Part shown: positions 1-6,971 of the stretch, piece by piece | Numbering within the stretch: the stretch's first letter is position 1 | Layout of the letters: each line of letters begins with the position of its first letter | NCBI GenBank assembly: GCA_020056635.1 | Contig: JAGVHI010000009.1 | Span: 1 to 34,522, forward strand | Direction of reading: 5' to 3' | Origin: an archaeon | GTDB lineage: Archaea > Micrarchaeota > Micrarchaeia > Anstonellales > Anstonellaceae | DNA length: 34,522 nt | The notes under the pieces: generated by a model | The model's database searches: none | Seen by the model: the letters and a program-made list of their open reading frames with translations, nothing else | What the model was told of the DNA's origin: nothing | Translations under genes and position numbers: made by a program

Positions 1-969
1 CATCTGCAGGCATTTGTTGCCTGCACTAATCGCAATATAATTGCCAAACCTCCGTGCAATATCCAGAAGGCCCGCATAGTCGTCAGACAATTCAATGTAT
101 CTCCTTGCAGCATCGATTTTGACGTGGTAGTCGATATCTCTATCGAAGGCAAGCCCGTACCACCTGTTAAGAACTAGCTCCTGCAGTCCGCCATCAACCA
201 TCCCAGCAGCCACACATTTCATGTAGGCTGCATCAAAAACTTCACCCAATGCGCTGTTTGTGCCGCAGGCTCCAGCCAGCGCAAATAATTTGTCATAATC
301 AGTAGAGGCAGACACATACTTTAGCCCGGCCTCCGCCCGCACGTCCAAATCCGCGTCTCTGCTAAATGCAACCTCGTACAATATTTCGAGTTCGTTGCTC
401 GCTGCGCACCTTTTCCAGGCAGCAGCCCTAGCCATTTCATATCTGCTTGCCCTGGCCAACTCCAGCAGATTTTGGTAATTGTCAGACAACTCCACATATT
501 TTATTGCGGCAGCCTCGCCTACATCCTTCAGAACTTTTGCGGAGGTTGCCATCGTGAATAATTCCGCATCGTCCCAGCAATTCGTGACAAAGCAGAATCC
601 TGCTTCCATCCTGACTTCTGAAGATGCATGAGGGTCCATCGCGGTTTTCTTTAATTCGTTTAAAACGTCGTTGTTACTTCCAGGATCGGCATCGGGCGTT
701 TCCTGCTGCCACGCAGGCGCTGCACTGGGGCTTGGGGATGGTGTTCTTTCCTGCACAGTAAGCCCGTCATCAAATTTCTGCCTTTTTGCATCATCGCTCA
801 GTATCGCGTATGCCAGCCCGATAACCTTGAATTTTTCCTCTGCAACAGTGTCTCCCCTGTTGCGGTCGGGGTGGTGCTGCATCGCAAGTTTGCGGTAGGC
901 TTTTTTCATTTCCTCTGAAGTAGCGCTGCTGCTAACCCCCAAAACTTCGTAGTAATTAACAAACCCCAT
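1..969 (-). CDS. DnaJ-domain protein with alpha-solenoid repeats (3' end outside window)
   Basis: The minus strand is open from an ATG at 969 to the window edge (323 residues, no stop), so the C-terminus is missing. Residues 1-67 form a J-domain: a YYEVLGV start, KKAYRKLA helix and the HPD triad at 33-35, which in this family stimulates Hsp70 ATPase. There is no G/F region or zinc-finger section as in true DnaJ. After a proline-rich linker (about 75-100) come helical repeats of about 50 residues, with recurring blocks such as [20 protein letters not shown] and [10 protein letters not shown], followed by LSDxYxxLLxxA. I read these as HEAT/TPR-like protein-binding repeats. A TATA-like TTTATAAA at about 1006-1013 and a GTGAT-type ribosome site precede the ATG. 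It is probably a cochaperone adaptor; its client is unknown. Confidence 0.85.
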   Translation of the reverse strand, partial: MGFVNYYEVLGVSSSATSEEMKKAYRKLAMQHHPDRNRGDTVAEEKFKVIGLAYAILSDDAKRQKFDDGLTVQERTPSPSPSAAPAWQQETPDADPGSNNDVLNELKKTAMDPHASSEVRMEAGFCFVTNCWDDAELFTMATSAKVLKDVGEAAAIKYVELSDNYQNLLELARASRYEMARAAAWKRCAASNELEILYEVAFSRDADLDVRAEAGLKYVSASTDYDKLFALAGACGTNSALGEVFDAAYMKCVAAGMVDGGLQELVLNRWYGLAFDRDIDYHVKIDAARRYIELSDDYAGLLDIARRFGNYIAISAGNKCLQM

Positions 970-1181
970 TCTAATCACTTAAGGATAATATTATGCGCCA
1001 GATTCTTTATAAATGTTGTTAAAAGAAAATTAAGATGGAAGAAGTTAGGGCGCAAATCATCTGAAACTACTCGCATTTGACATCCCCAGATACGGTGACT
1101 AATTTTCCATAACAATACATTTATTAACTCTATTAACCATATTTATGTTGCTGAACATCATAGTTAGAGGTAGGTGAAAAA
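970..1181. promoter_or_regulatory. Divergent promoter region between the DnaJ-like and vWA genes
   Basis: A TATA-like TTTATAAA near 1006-1013 fits the minus-strand DnaJ-like gene. A TATA-like CATATTTATG near 1138-1147 lies about 26 bases before the expected transcript start of the plus-strand vWA gene. GAGGTAGGTG at 1167-1176 is a good Shine-Dalgarno site for the ATG at 1182. Nothing else stands out in the gap. Confidence 0.55.
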
Positions 1182-2114
1182 ATGAGCTTCAAACAACTAA
1201 TAGGGATGGGTGGGGGTAGCAAACCAGATAGCAATCTTGTTCGGCCTAGTTCCACTAACCTGACTCTTTCCCGTAACGGTAGCCAGGCGCCAACTATCGT
1301 TCTTCCACGGCAAAACTCAAATGGGCGCATGTCAACGACATTCAATAAGAGATACCCACTTGTCGGCAGGATTGCCACAAAGTTTGCAGAGTCGGACCCT
1401 GCCGCGGTAGTATTCGACGGAACCGGGTCAATGGGTACAGATCCAGAAATTTTCATGCGCGAGCTGCCTAATCTAATGTCCCATGCAGATGGGCTTGGGA
1501 AGTACTCGCGCTCACCCGAAGTGGCGTTTGGAGTAATAGGGGATGCCAGAAATAACGAGAACTATCCGATTCAGCTGTGTGGCTTTACTTCCAATATCGT
1601 TGAAGCAAGAAAGAGCCTGGAATCACTTTATCCCGAAGGGAACGGCGGCGGTAACGGCGGGGAGAGTTATGACTTGGGCTTCTATGGGCTTGCAAGCAGG
1701 ATTGACCTTGCCCCAAAACAGAAAGGTTTTGTCGTATTCCTAGGGGATGAACCGTTTTTCCGTGACATCCGCCCGAACGAGGTACAGACCTATTTCGGCG
1801 AGCAGGCGAAGTTTGCATCTATCCAGCAAGCCGTAGCTGCCATCAGGCAGAAGGGCCTTGATGTTTACATGCTACTGAGGAATGAAGCCGTCAAATCATT
1901 ATGGACCGAGCTTCTTGGCAAGGGGTTTGTATCGATGCTTGATTCGCCTGAAAAAGTTGTCCAGGCAATTGTCGGCATCATGGCTGGAAGGGCAGGAAGA
2001 AAAGAGGAATTTGTCATAGGCCTTAGGTCTGGAGCTCACAAATCCATAGCTACCCCGGTCGTCAAGGCACTGGATGAGCTTAATATACCCCCAAAGGGGC
2101 TTATAGGCCCGTGA
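1182..2114 (+). CDS. von Willebrand factor A (vWA)-domain protein
   Basis: A 310-residue protein. Residues about 73-270 look like a vWA/integrin-I fold: a hydrophobic strand AAVVFDGTGSMG with a metal-ion-dependent adhesion site of the D-x-T-x-S form (D79, T81, S83), a Gly-rich GGGNGGESYDLG loop (155-166) and a second acidic strand end FVVFLGDEPF (183-192). The first 70 residues are polar and probably disordered. There is no signal peptide or membrane helix, so it should be cytosolic. vWA domains bind partners through a metal ion, often in multiprotein machines. The ATG at 1182 is chosen for its Shine-Dalgarno site. The next gene starts five bases after the stop, so the two are almost certainly co-transcribed. 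The specific role is unknown; prokaryotic vWA proteins occur in tellurite-resistance-like and conflict systems, but nothing here proves that. Confidence 0.8.
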   Translation: MSFKQLIGMGGGSKPDSNLVRPSSTNLTLSRNGSQAPTIVLPRQNSNGRMSTTFNKRYPLVGRIATKFAESDPAAVVFDGTGSMGTDPEIFMRELPNLMSHADGLGKYSRSPEVAFGVIGDARNNENYPIQLCGFTSNIVEARKSLESLYPEGNGGGNGGESYDLGFYGLASRIDLAPKQKGFVVFLGDEPFFRDIRPNEVQTYFGEQAKFASIQQAVAAIRQKGLDVYMLLRNEAVKSLWTELLGKGFVSMLDSPEKVVQAIVGIMAGRAGRKEEFVIGLRSGAHKSIATPVVKALDELNIPPKGLIGP

Positions 2115-2118
2115 TTTC

Positions 2119-2916
2119 ATGGCCGCGCACAAGCAAGTTATATCGCTGCATTTCAGCTTCGGACCACATTTTTCCAAAGGCCATGCAAAAAACGCCAGGA
2201 GCCAGCTTGAGCAGAAAGGGCCCTTTGACCTCTACTCGCCCGAGGTTGCCATACCGCGGGGGCAGTCCGGGTTTTATATACGCAACCTCAAGATCAAGAA
2301 CGAACTGATACGGGAAGCGAATCTTGAAGAGAACCGTAATGCTTCAAGGATACGGGTGCCAAGCGCCTTCTTCAAGGCATTGGGCGAATCCCATGATTTC
2401 GGCGATTTTGCCCAAAAGGAATTCGAGCTTTGTTTCCAAAAGGGTCTACCGTATGTTCCTATTTCAGTGCATGAAATACCGGCGGATCGGATGCACGTTT
2501 ACTCCATTGCCGGGCGAGCCGAGGAAGACATCGCATGGGAGCGGGATTTTGTCGCCAACCTGCGCCCTAACTTGGCCGGGGCTCTTGAACAGATGCAGGA
2601 CATTTGGCCTTCATTGATACGCCAGGATTCCATCCACATCTTTTGCAGGTTTGGAACGGAGCACGCTCCGCTATATGCGTTGAGCCAAACGGCTTATCCG
2701 GGCGACCCCTCCACCCGGTTTTCCTATTCCTTTGACAGAAAATCGGATGAGAAGGCATTCATGGCTATGGTTGGTTCTGGCAATTTTGAGCATGGTAATT
2801 TGGAAAGCCGCATGCGCTGGATGGAATACGTGGCAAAGAACCCGGGTTTGTCCGGCTTGGTTGATGACCTAAAACAGTTGCCGAGAATAATATTGAACGT
2901 ATTCTCAAGAAACTAA
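2119..2916 (+). CDS. Unknown protein coupled to the vWA gene
   Basis: A 265-residue soluble protein that I do not recognise. The ATG lies four bases after the TGA of the vWA gene, so translation is probably coupled and the proteins probably act together. It has no signal peptide, membrane segment or clear catalytic motif. Visible features are an N-terminal strand-rich stretch (about 5-60), a charged middle with several aromatic and histidine residues (for example HVYSIAG and HIFCRFG), and a helical C-terminus ending LPRIILNVFSRN. The stop is followed 21 bases later by the first copy of the dispersed repeat. A vWA partner, substrate-binding or conflict-system component is possible but unsupported by sequence. 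Confidence 0.7.
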   Translation: MAAHKQVISLHFSFGPHFSKGHAKNARSQLEQKGPFDLYSPEVAIPRGQSGFYIRNLKIKNELIREANLEENRNASRIRVPSAFFKALGESHDFGDFAQKEFELCFQKGLPYVPISVHEIPADRMHVYSIAGRAEEDIAWERDFVANLRPNLAGALEQMQDIWPSLIRQDSIHIFCRFGTEHAPLYALSQTAYPGDPSTRFSYSFDRKSDEKAFMAMVGSGNFEHGNLESRMRWMEYVAKNPGLSGLVDDLKQLPRIILNVFSRN

Positions 2917-2937
2917 TTTAGGCACCGGATAATCAGT

Positions 2938-3040
2938 CAGACTCTAGCATCATCCTTGTGTTTCTCCCCCTGCATCTAGCATCATACTATAGTCTTACGG
3001 CTGCGTCTCGTCAAGCCCCTAACTCCGCTTAGACAATCCA
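2938..3040 (+). repeat. Dispersed repeat, copy A (full length)
   Basis: A 37-base core at 2938-2974 (containing AGCATCATCCTTGTG and TTTCTCCCCCTGCA) is followed by a less conserved hairpin-prone segment and a tail (about 2991-3040) ending in CCCCTAACTCCGCTTAG. The core is identical over 37 bases to copy C (8515-8551), differs at 2 bases from copy D (12937-12973), and shares its first 21 bases with copy B (7914-7934). The tail matches 4696-4745. TCTAGCATCAT occurs twice within this copy. It sits just after the vWA pair and before the radical SAM gene. Confidence 0.85.
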
Positions 3041-3170
3041 CTGGCGTAAAATCATGCCTAGCGCTAGCCAAGATTGAAAATCCAATTTTTTAGTTATTCC
3101 TTTAGGAATTTTTCTATCAATAAATTATTAATAGTCGCCGAGTAGAAATGAAGCATGAGAAAAAATCGAG

Positions 3171-4703
3171 GTGATTGAACTTTGCAGAATTATAAAACCA
3201 AAATTGAACGAAGCTCCGGGAACTGTTGCGCGCTGGGAGGGCACTGTTTCGAATTGGGAGAAGACCCTCTCCAGGTTCAACCTCCTGGCTTCAGCCAAGA
3301 TAGCCGACCTCTGCCCCGGATCCGACGCAAAGGTGGAGGCTGCATTGTCCAGCCTTGGCTATTCCGGAAAGGTTCTTGCAGTGGATTTGTCCGGGCAAAG
3401 GCTCCGGGAGCTTGAGCGGGATGCGGCAAGCGGCCCATTCCGCCTTCTTCCCCTGTGCGCGAATATTGCCTGCACCCCGCTCCCGCCATGCGATGCGATT
3501 GTCTCGAACCATCCGATAGACGATCTTGCGCTGTATTTTTTTGCAGTGAAAAGGGGACGGGATTATGATTTCTATTTCGAGAATTTCCGGAAGGACCCGG
3601 AGTTCTCAAGAAGGATATGGGGCGAAATTGCGGCTGATGCTGGGATTCGAGAGGATGTTGTCGGGCTGCTGTGCGGCATAGCGCTGCGGGACAGGCGCGC
3701 GGGGCATTTCGCGATATCACAATACGAGAGCAAGTATGAGCGGCAGAACGGAATGGCGGCGGAAACAGCTTTTTGCAAATCGGTCCTTGAAGAAGTAGGG
3801 CGCAGGCTGGTTGCAAGCGGGGAGTTTGCGAGGGAAGAGAGCGAACGCTCTTGGCTGGTGCTCAAACGGGCAGAAAAGGGGAGCTTCACGAAACTGTGCC
3901 TGAACCTTACGGAGAATTGCAATCTTTCCTGCGTGGACTGCTGCTCGGATGCCAAATCCGGCGGCGCTGCAGCAGGCATTGGCTTGGATATTATCAAGCT
4001 GGTGGCAGGGGGATTCCCGCCCCGCACGTGCAGCATAAAATTGTCTGGCGGAGAGCCGTTCTGCTATTCTCACCTTGCCAATGCCACCGCGATTTTATCT
4101 GGGGAGGGATTTGGCATAACTATCACCACCAATGGGACATTGCATTATATGCGAACGATTGACGCGCTTAGGGAATCCGAGCCTGCGATAAAGGTTTCTA
4201 TTCGAGGCCCGGAGCGCATCCACGATGCGATAACCGGGACAAAAGGCTCATTCCAGAGAGCAATCGGGGGGATACGGCTGTTCCTGAAGGACGGATTCGA
4301 TGTCTGCATCCAGACGGGAGTGCATTTCGGGGATGCTGCAGCGTGCCTCGGAATTGTCGATATTGCAAAACAGGAGGGTGTCCGGAAGATAAGCGTACTT
4401 TCGCTGATAGAGCAGGGCAGGGCGGCATCATTCGGGCTCGTTTCCTGCAAAGAGGAATTCTTTGCAAGGGTGGAGGGAATGAGGCACCATGCCGAACGCA
4501 TCAGCTGGGGCGGTGAAATAAAACCGAAATACTGGCAGGCGGACGGGCATTATGTCATAATCGGCCCGGATGGCGATGTGAGCGCAAACCCGGTGAAAAA
4601 CACGGAGGGGCGGATTGTGTTTGGGAGCATTTTGAAGGACAGCCCGGAAACGCTTTGGGAAAAATATCCGTACAAGGAAGCACACCTGAACCAAAAGTCT
4701 TAG
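3171..4703 (+). CDS. Methyltransferase-like / radical SAM fusion protein
   Basis: A 510-residue protein. Residues about 40-125 resemble a class I SAM-binding Rossmann domain: a glycine-containing loop after ADLCPGSDAK, an acidic strand end VLAVDLS (68-74) and a motif-IV-like IVSNHP (110-115). From about 240 there is a radical SAM domain with the canonical CX3CX2C cluster site (C250, C254, C257), LSGGEP at 291-296 and a TTNGTL strand. The C-terminus (460-510) resembles the end of SPASM-type proteins but has no auxiliary-cluster cysteines. Radical SAM enzymes cleave SAM to a 5'-deoxyadenosyl radical; the substrate here is unknown. The GTG at 3171 is the only reasonable in-frame start, although GAGGTGAT overlaps it, so the start is uncertain. 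The gene lies between tail copies of the dispersed repeat, and its TAG stop is inside the downstream one. Transfer as a cassette is an inference. Confidence 0.8.
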   Translation: MIELCRIIKPKLNEAPGTVARWEGTVSNWEKTLSRFNLLASAKIADLCPGSDAKVEAALSSLGYSGKVLAVDLSGQRLRELERDAASGPFRLLPLCANIACTPLPPCDAIVSNHPIDDLALYFFAVKRGRDYDFYFENFRKDPEFSRRIWGEIAADAGIREDVVGLLCGIALRDRRAGHFAISQYESKYERQNGMAAETAFCKSVLEEVGRRLVASGEFAREESERSWLVLKRAEKGSFTKLCLNLTENCNLSCVDCCSDAKSGGAAAGIGLDIIKLVAGGFPPRTCSIKLSGGEPFCYSHLANATAILSGEGFGITITTNGTLHYMRTIDALRESEPAIKVSIRGPERIHDAITGTKGSFQRAIGGIRLFLKDGFDVCIQTGVHFGDAAACLGIVDIAKQEGVRKISVLSLIEQGRAASFGLVSCKEEFFARVEGMRHHAERISWGGEIKPKYWQADGHYVIIGPDGDVSANPVKNTEGRIVFGSILKDSPETLWEKYPYKEAHLNQKS

Positions 4704-4745
4704 CGAGGGTCTTAGTCAGTGCCCTAACCCCGCTTAGTCAATCTA
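4696..4745 (+). repeat. Dispersed repeat, tail-only copy E
   Basis: AGTCTTAG, then a variable stretch, then GCCCTAACCCCGCTTAGTC and AATCTAC align with the tail of copy A (2991-3040: AGTCTTACGG ... CCCCTAACTCCGCTTAG ... AATCCAC). The 37-base core is absent. The stop codon of the radical SAM gene (4701-4703) lies inside it, so the repeat boundary coincides with the gene end. The radical SAM gene is therefore flanked by direct repeats. Confidence 0.65.
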
Positions 4746-4746
4746 C

Positions 4747-4786
4747 GAGGTGGGCAGCGGCAAGCCACCTCAGCTAACTATATATA
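4747..4786 (+). promoter_or_regulatory. Integrase promoter with upstream inverted-repeat operator
   Basis: A perfect 7-base inverted repeat, GAGGTGG (4747-4753) and CCACCTC (4765-4771), lies directly before a strong TATA box, TATATATA (4779-4786). The TATA centre is about 28 bases before the ATG at 4811, which predicts a leaderless or nearly leaderless transcript. The inverted repeat occupies the BRE/upstream position, so a dimeric regulator bound there could block or recruit TFB/TBP. Confidence 0.6.
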
Positions 4787-4810
4787 GAACTTCGAGCAGG
4801 ACAAGGCCCC

Positions 4811-6004
4811 ATGAACGAATACACGATGTACAAAAGCCAGACCAATTTCGAGCAGGAGCTGGGAAGATTGAAGGCTTCCTCTTTGCCCGCTAAAGCCAAA
4901 ACGCAAATTGAGAACTTCGCCCGGATGCGGCTTGCGAAAGGCTCAGGCAAGCTGCGCGTCGTGAAGTGCATGTATTGCGTGCGCTTGCTGGCTGCGTGGC
5001 TTAACAAGGATTTCTCGACTGCCACAAAGACTGATTTGATACGGTTAGTCACCGACATTGATTCCAAGAATTACTCCGAATACACAAAATATGATTTCAA
5101 AATAGTGCTCAAAATGTTCTACAAATGGCTGAAAGGCAAGGACGAAGAGTTTCCCAAGGTCATAAAATGGCTCAAGCCAAAACTGAACAACAAGGCGCAC
5201 AAGCTGCCAGAAGAGTTATTGACTGTTGAGGAAGCCCAAACACTTGCCAATTCCACAACCAATTCGCGTGACAAGGCGCTTATTTTGCTATTATACGAGT
5301 CTGGATGCAGAATCGGTGAGTTGCTATACCTGAAGCTCAGGAACGTCCAGTTTGACAATTACGGGGCTGTTTTGATTGTTAATGGCAAGACCGGAAGCCG
5401 CAGGGTTCGCATTATCGCAAGTGTTCAAATTCTCTCCCAGTGGCTGCAGGAGCACCCGGACAAGGGCAATCCCGATGCGCCCTTATGGCCTGCGAGGCTT
5501 GCGAGATATCAACCCATTCCTTGCGCTTACCCTTCAATTCTGGCGATGTTGAAGCGCACGCAGAAGGAGAGCGGAATAAGGAAGCGGATTTATCCGCATC
5601 TTTTCAGGCATTCGAGGGCAACCTCCTTGGCAAGCAAATTGACGGAAGCGCAAATGAAAGAATATTTTGGCTGGACGCAGGGAAGCGAGATGGCTGCGAC
5701 TTACGTTCATTTATCCGGGCGGGATGTGGATTCCACTCTTTTGCAGATGTATTCTCTGAAGGATAAACCCATTGAAAAAGAGCCAAAACTGGATTTGAGA
5801 ATCTGCCCCCGCTGCAAAGAACGAAATTCACCAACGCAATCATTTTGCGGAAAGTGCGGCAACCCGTTCGATGACCGGCTGCTCGTTCAGGATTACAACA
5901 AGCAGGGAAACGATCTGATGAACGCACTGTTCCAAGACCCGGAAGTAAAGGAATTTCTCATGAAGAAAGTTATCGAGAGAGGATTGGACAAATCACTTCT
6001 TTAA
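4811..6004 (+). CDS. Tyrosine recombinase/integrase with C-terminal zinc ribbon
   Basis: A 397-residue Xer-like site-specific recombinase. Residues about 10-125 form the SAM-like N-terminal DNA-binding domain. The catalytic domain (about 135-310) shows Arg in GCRIGEL (R167), Lys in GKTGSRR (K193), the HxxR box HLFRH (H263, R266) and the nucleophile in TYVHL (Y298). The usual second histidine (LGH) is replaced by Trp (GWTQ, W288), which is tolerated in some family members. Residues 332-349 form a zinc ribbon (CPRC ... CGKC) typical of some archaeal recombinases, followed by a charged helical tail. It cuts and rejoins DNA through a 3'-phosphotyrosine intermediate. It is preceded by repeat E and its own operator-promoter and followed directly by the module array. 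It could mobilise the surrounding repeat-bounded genes, or be a replicon-dimer resolvase. Confidence 0.92.
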   Translation: MNEYTMYKSQTNFEQELGRLKASSLPAKAKTQIENFARMRLAKGSGKLRVVKCMYCVRLLAAWLNKDFSTATKTDLIRLVTDIDSKNYSEYTKYDFKIVLKMFYKWLKGKDEEFPKVIKWLKPKLNNKAHKLPEELLTVEEAQTLANSTTNSRDKALILLLYESGCRIGELLYLKLRNVQFDNYGAVLIVNGKTGSRRVRIIASVQILSQWLQEHPDKGNPDAPLWPARLARYQPIPCAYPSILAMLKRTQKESGIRKRIYPHLFRHSRATSLASKLTEAQMKEYFGWTQGSEMAATYVHLSGRDVDSTLLQMYSLKDKPIEKEPKLDLRICPRCKERNSPTQSFCGKCGNPFDDRLLVQDYNKQGNDLMNALFQDPEVKEFLMKKVIERGLDKSLL

Positions 6005-6025
6005 GCGCAGCTAGGCGAGCTGCGC
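6005..6025 (+). repeat. Hairpin right after the integrase stop
   Basis: GCGCAGCT (6005-6012) and AGCTGCGC (6018-6025) form a perfect 8-base inverted repeat with a 5-base loop, starting at the base after the TAA stop. The right arm is also the left arm of module a. It could act as a terminator or 3' stem, or simply be part of the array. Confidence 0.6.
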
Positions 6026-6054
6026 AATCGCATATAAACTTCTTAGCGCAGCTC
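6017..6054 (+). promoter_or_regulatory. Array module a: 9-base inverted repeat enclosing a TATA box
   Basis: GAGCTGCGC (6017-6025) pairs perfectly with GCGCAGCTC (6046-6054). The intervening 20 bases contain ATATAAA (6032-6038). A dimer bound to the two arms would cover the TATA box. The counterpart is module c, 146 bases downstream, where both arms carry matching base changes. Confidence 0.65.
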
Positions 6055-6098
6055 AAACGTTGATTTTCACTTGATAAGAGCTATCCAAACGCCATTCT

Positions 6099-6145
6099 TT
6101 GCGCAGCTTTTCACTCCAGTATATACTACCTGCGGAGCTGCGCAA
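6099..6145 (+). promoter_or_regulatory. Array module b: 10-base inverted repeat enclosing a TATA box
   Basis: TTGCGCAGCT (6099-6108) pairs perfectly with AGCTGCGCAA (6136-6145). Between them lies the palindromic AGTATATACT (6118-6127). Another GCGCAA follows at 6151-6156. The counterpart is module d. Confidence 0.65.
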
Positions 6146-6162
6146 TAACTGCGCAAAGTTCT

Positions 6163-6200
6163 GAGCTGCTCAATCGTATATAACCATCTTTGAGCAGCTC
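6163..6200 (+). promoter_or_regulatory. Array module c: 10-base inverted repeat enclosing a TATA box
   Basis: GAGCTGCTCA (6163-6172) pairs perfectly with TGAGCAGCTC (6191-6200), with GTATATAA (6176-6183) between them. Compared with module a, G to T in the left arm is balanced by C to A in the right arm, so the dyad is kept while its sequence changes. CAAAC and GATTTT follow both a and c. Confidence 0.65.
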
Positions 6201-6242
6201 AAACCTCGATTTTTGCGCGTTCTGGTTGCCCAAACCAAAAAG

Positions 6243-6301
6243 ATTGAGCAGCTTTTTAGCTAGGTATAATATACGTGCCGAGCTGCCTAGAGCTGCTCAA
6301 T
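6243..6301 (+). promoter_or_regulatory. Array module d: 11-base inverted repeat enclosing a TATA box
   Basis: ATTGAGCAGCT (6243-6253) pairs perfectly with AGCTGCTCAAT (6291-6301). The 37-base interior holds TATAATATA (6265-6273). It is the diverged copy of module b, with both half-sites changed in the same way (GCGC to GAGC or GCTC). Confidence 0.65.
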
Positions 6302-6325
6302 GCGGACCATAATTCTTAGCTAGCG

Positions 6326-6449
6326 TTCTCGTGTCATTTTTGGCTAATCCTATTCGACGAAGCCTTAATTTTCTCGTGTAAATCTCGTGTTATTTCTATA
6401 AATAGAAAATAAGCGAAAAGCAGAAGGGGCGCTCGTGTCAATCTCGAGT
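6326..6449 (+). promoter_or_regulatory. Array module e: CTCGTGT words and a TATA box
   Basis: TTCTCGTGT occurs at 6326-6334 and 6371-6379, ATCTCGTGT at 6382-6390, CTCGTGT at 6432-6438 and a variant ATCTCGAGT at 6441-6449. A TATA-like TCTATAAATAG (6395-6405) follows the doublet. TCCTATTCGA (6348-6357) recurs beside the same word upstream of the subtilisin gene (8665-8674). Confidence 0.55.
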
Positions 6450-6524
6450 TGATGTTTGATAGTTTAGCTAGTAGCAGACAATAATATGTGGCATGTTTTA
6501 AGGGGCATTTTCTATTCAGTAAAG

Positions 6525-6639
6525 CTCGCGCATTTCTCGCGTCTTTTTCTATATATACTCTGCGCGAGAATGTGCAGCGCAAGACCTCGCGTCATTTCTC
6601 GCGCATCGTTTTTGCTGTTTATGGCGTAGCATATACTAG
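6525..6639 (+). promoter_or_regulatory. Array module f: duplicated CTCGCG doublets with TATA boxes
   Basis: Two doublets of the form CTCGCG-N5-CTCGCG occur, near 6525-6542 and 6586-6604. The first is followed by TCTATATATACT (6548-6559) and an inverted copy GCGCGAGAA (6562-6570). The second is followed by GCATATACTAG (6629-6639). The word is a one- or two-base variant of module e's CTCGTGT. Confidence 0.55.
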
Positions 6640-6660
6640 TAGGAAGCCGAACTTCGTATT

Positions 6661-6720
6661 TTCGCGCAATTGGCAATCAGAACGCAAGTTTACGCGCATT
6701 TTACGCGCAAGTTATTTTTA
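6661..6720 (+). promoter_or_regulatory. Array module g: TTTACGCGCA tandem words
   Basis: GCGCAATTG near the left edge is followed by CAGAACG, then TTTACGCGCA at 6689-6698 and 6700-6709 (11-base spacing, one helical turn), then the T/A-rich GTTATTTTTAAAG. The order matches module h closely. Extra GCGCA words at 6752-6756 and 6764-6770 lie between g and h. Confidence 0.55.
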
Positions 6721-6805
6721 AAGAAAAAGTGCAGGTTGCGCTCAGTTTTTTCGCGCAGGATTACGCGCAACGCAGGCAAATATTATCTGGGAGAAAAACT
6801 TGTGA

Positions 6806-6880
6806 TTTAAGCGCAATTGATTGCCAGAACGACGATTTAAGCGCAGAATAAGCGCAACTCCATCGTCCGTAAGTTTTTAT
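6806..6880 (+). promoter_or_regulatory. Array module h: TTTAAGCGCA words
   Basis: TTTAAGCGCAATTG (6806-6819), CCAGAACG (6824-6831), TTTAAGCGCAGAA (6836-6848) and TAAGCGCAAC (6849-6858) are followed by GTTTTTATC, a weak TATA-like sequence. The order copies module g with a changed word. TTAAGCGCAGAA plus GCGCAA also occurs upstream of the subtilisin gene (8727-8747). Confidence 0.55.
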
Positions 6881-6932
6881 CAGAGTGCAGAAAAAAGTAA
6901 GCGAGTGAATAAGCGCCTACTTCGGAGAGGTA

Positions 6933-6971
6933 GATTTATAAAGTGTTTTAACATAGATATATGTGGAGGAG
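6933..6971 (+). promoter_or_regulatory. Promoter and ribosome site of the ankyrin gene
   Basis: The TATA box GATTTATAAAG lies at about 6933-6943. The strong Shine-Dalgarno GGAGGAG (6965-6971) is five bases before the in-frame GTG at 6977. This pair decides the start and rejects the longer open frame from 6821, which runs through module h. Confidence 0.65.

Larger units (their letters stand above)
6005..6880 (+). repeat. Non-coding array of promoter/operator-like modules
   Basis: About 880 bases with no credible gene lie between the integrase stop and the ankyrin gene. The region is a string of modules, each with two or more copies of a 7-10 base word arranged around or before a TATA-like sequence. 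The word changes along the array: GCGCAGCT, then GAGCAGCT, CTCGTGT, CTCGCGC, TACGCGCA and TTTAAGCGCA. Adjacent modules are clearly related (a+b to c+d; g to h), which shows tandem duplication followed by divergence. Short open frames here are of poor composition. Possible roles are an operator array, a set of small-RNA promoters, recombinase accessory sites or an iteron-type origin. I cannot decide between these from sequence. Confidence 0.75.

Noticed and set aside
6334-6721. Small open frames inside the array (minus 6334-6582, plus 6488-6721)
   Set aside because: They run through the repeated words and TATA boxes, have poor protein composition and no ribosome site.
6005-6880. CRISPR array
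   Set aside because: Repeat words differ between modules, are short and irregularly spaced, and no constant repeat of 25-40 bases alternates with spacers; no cas gene is present.
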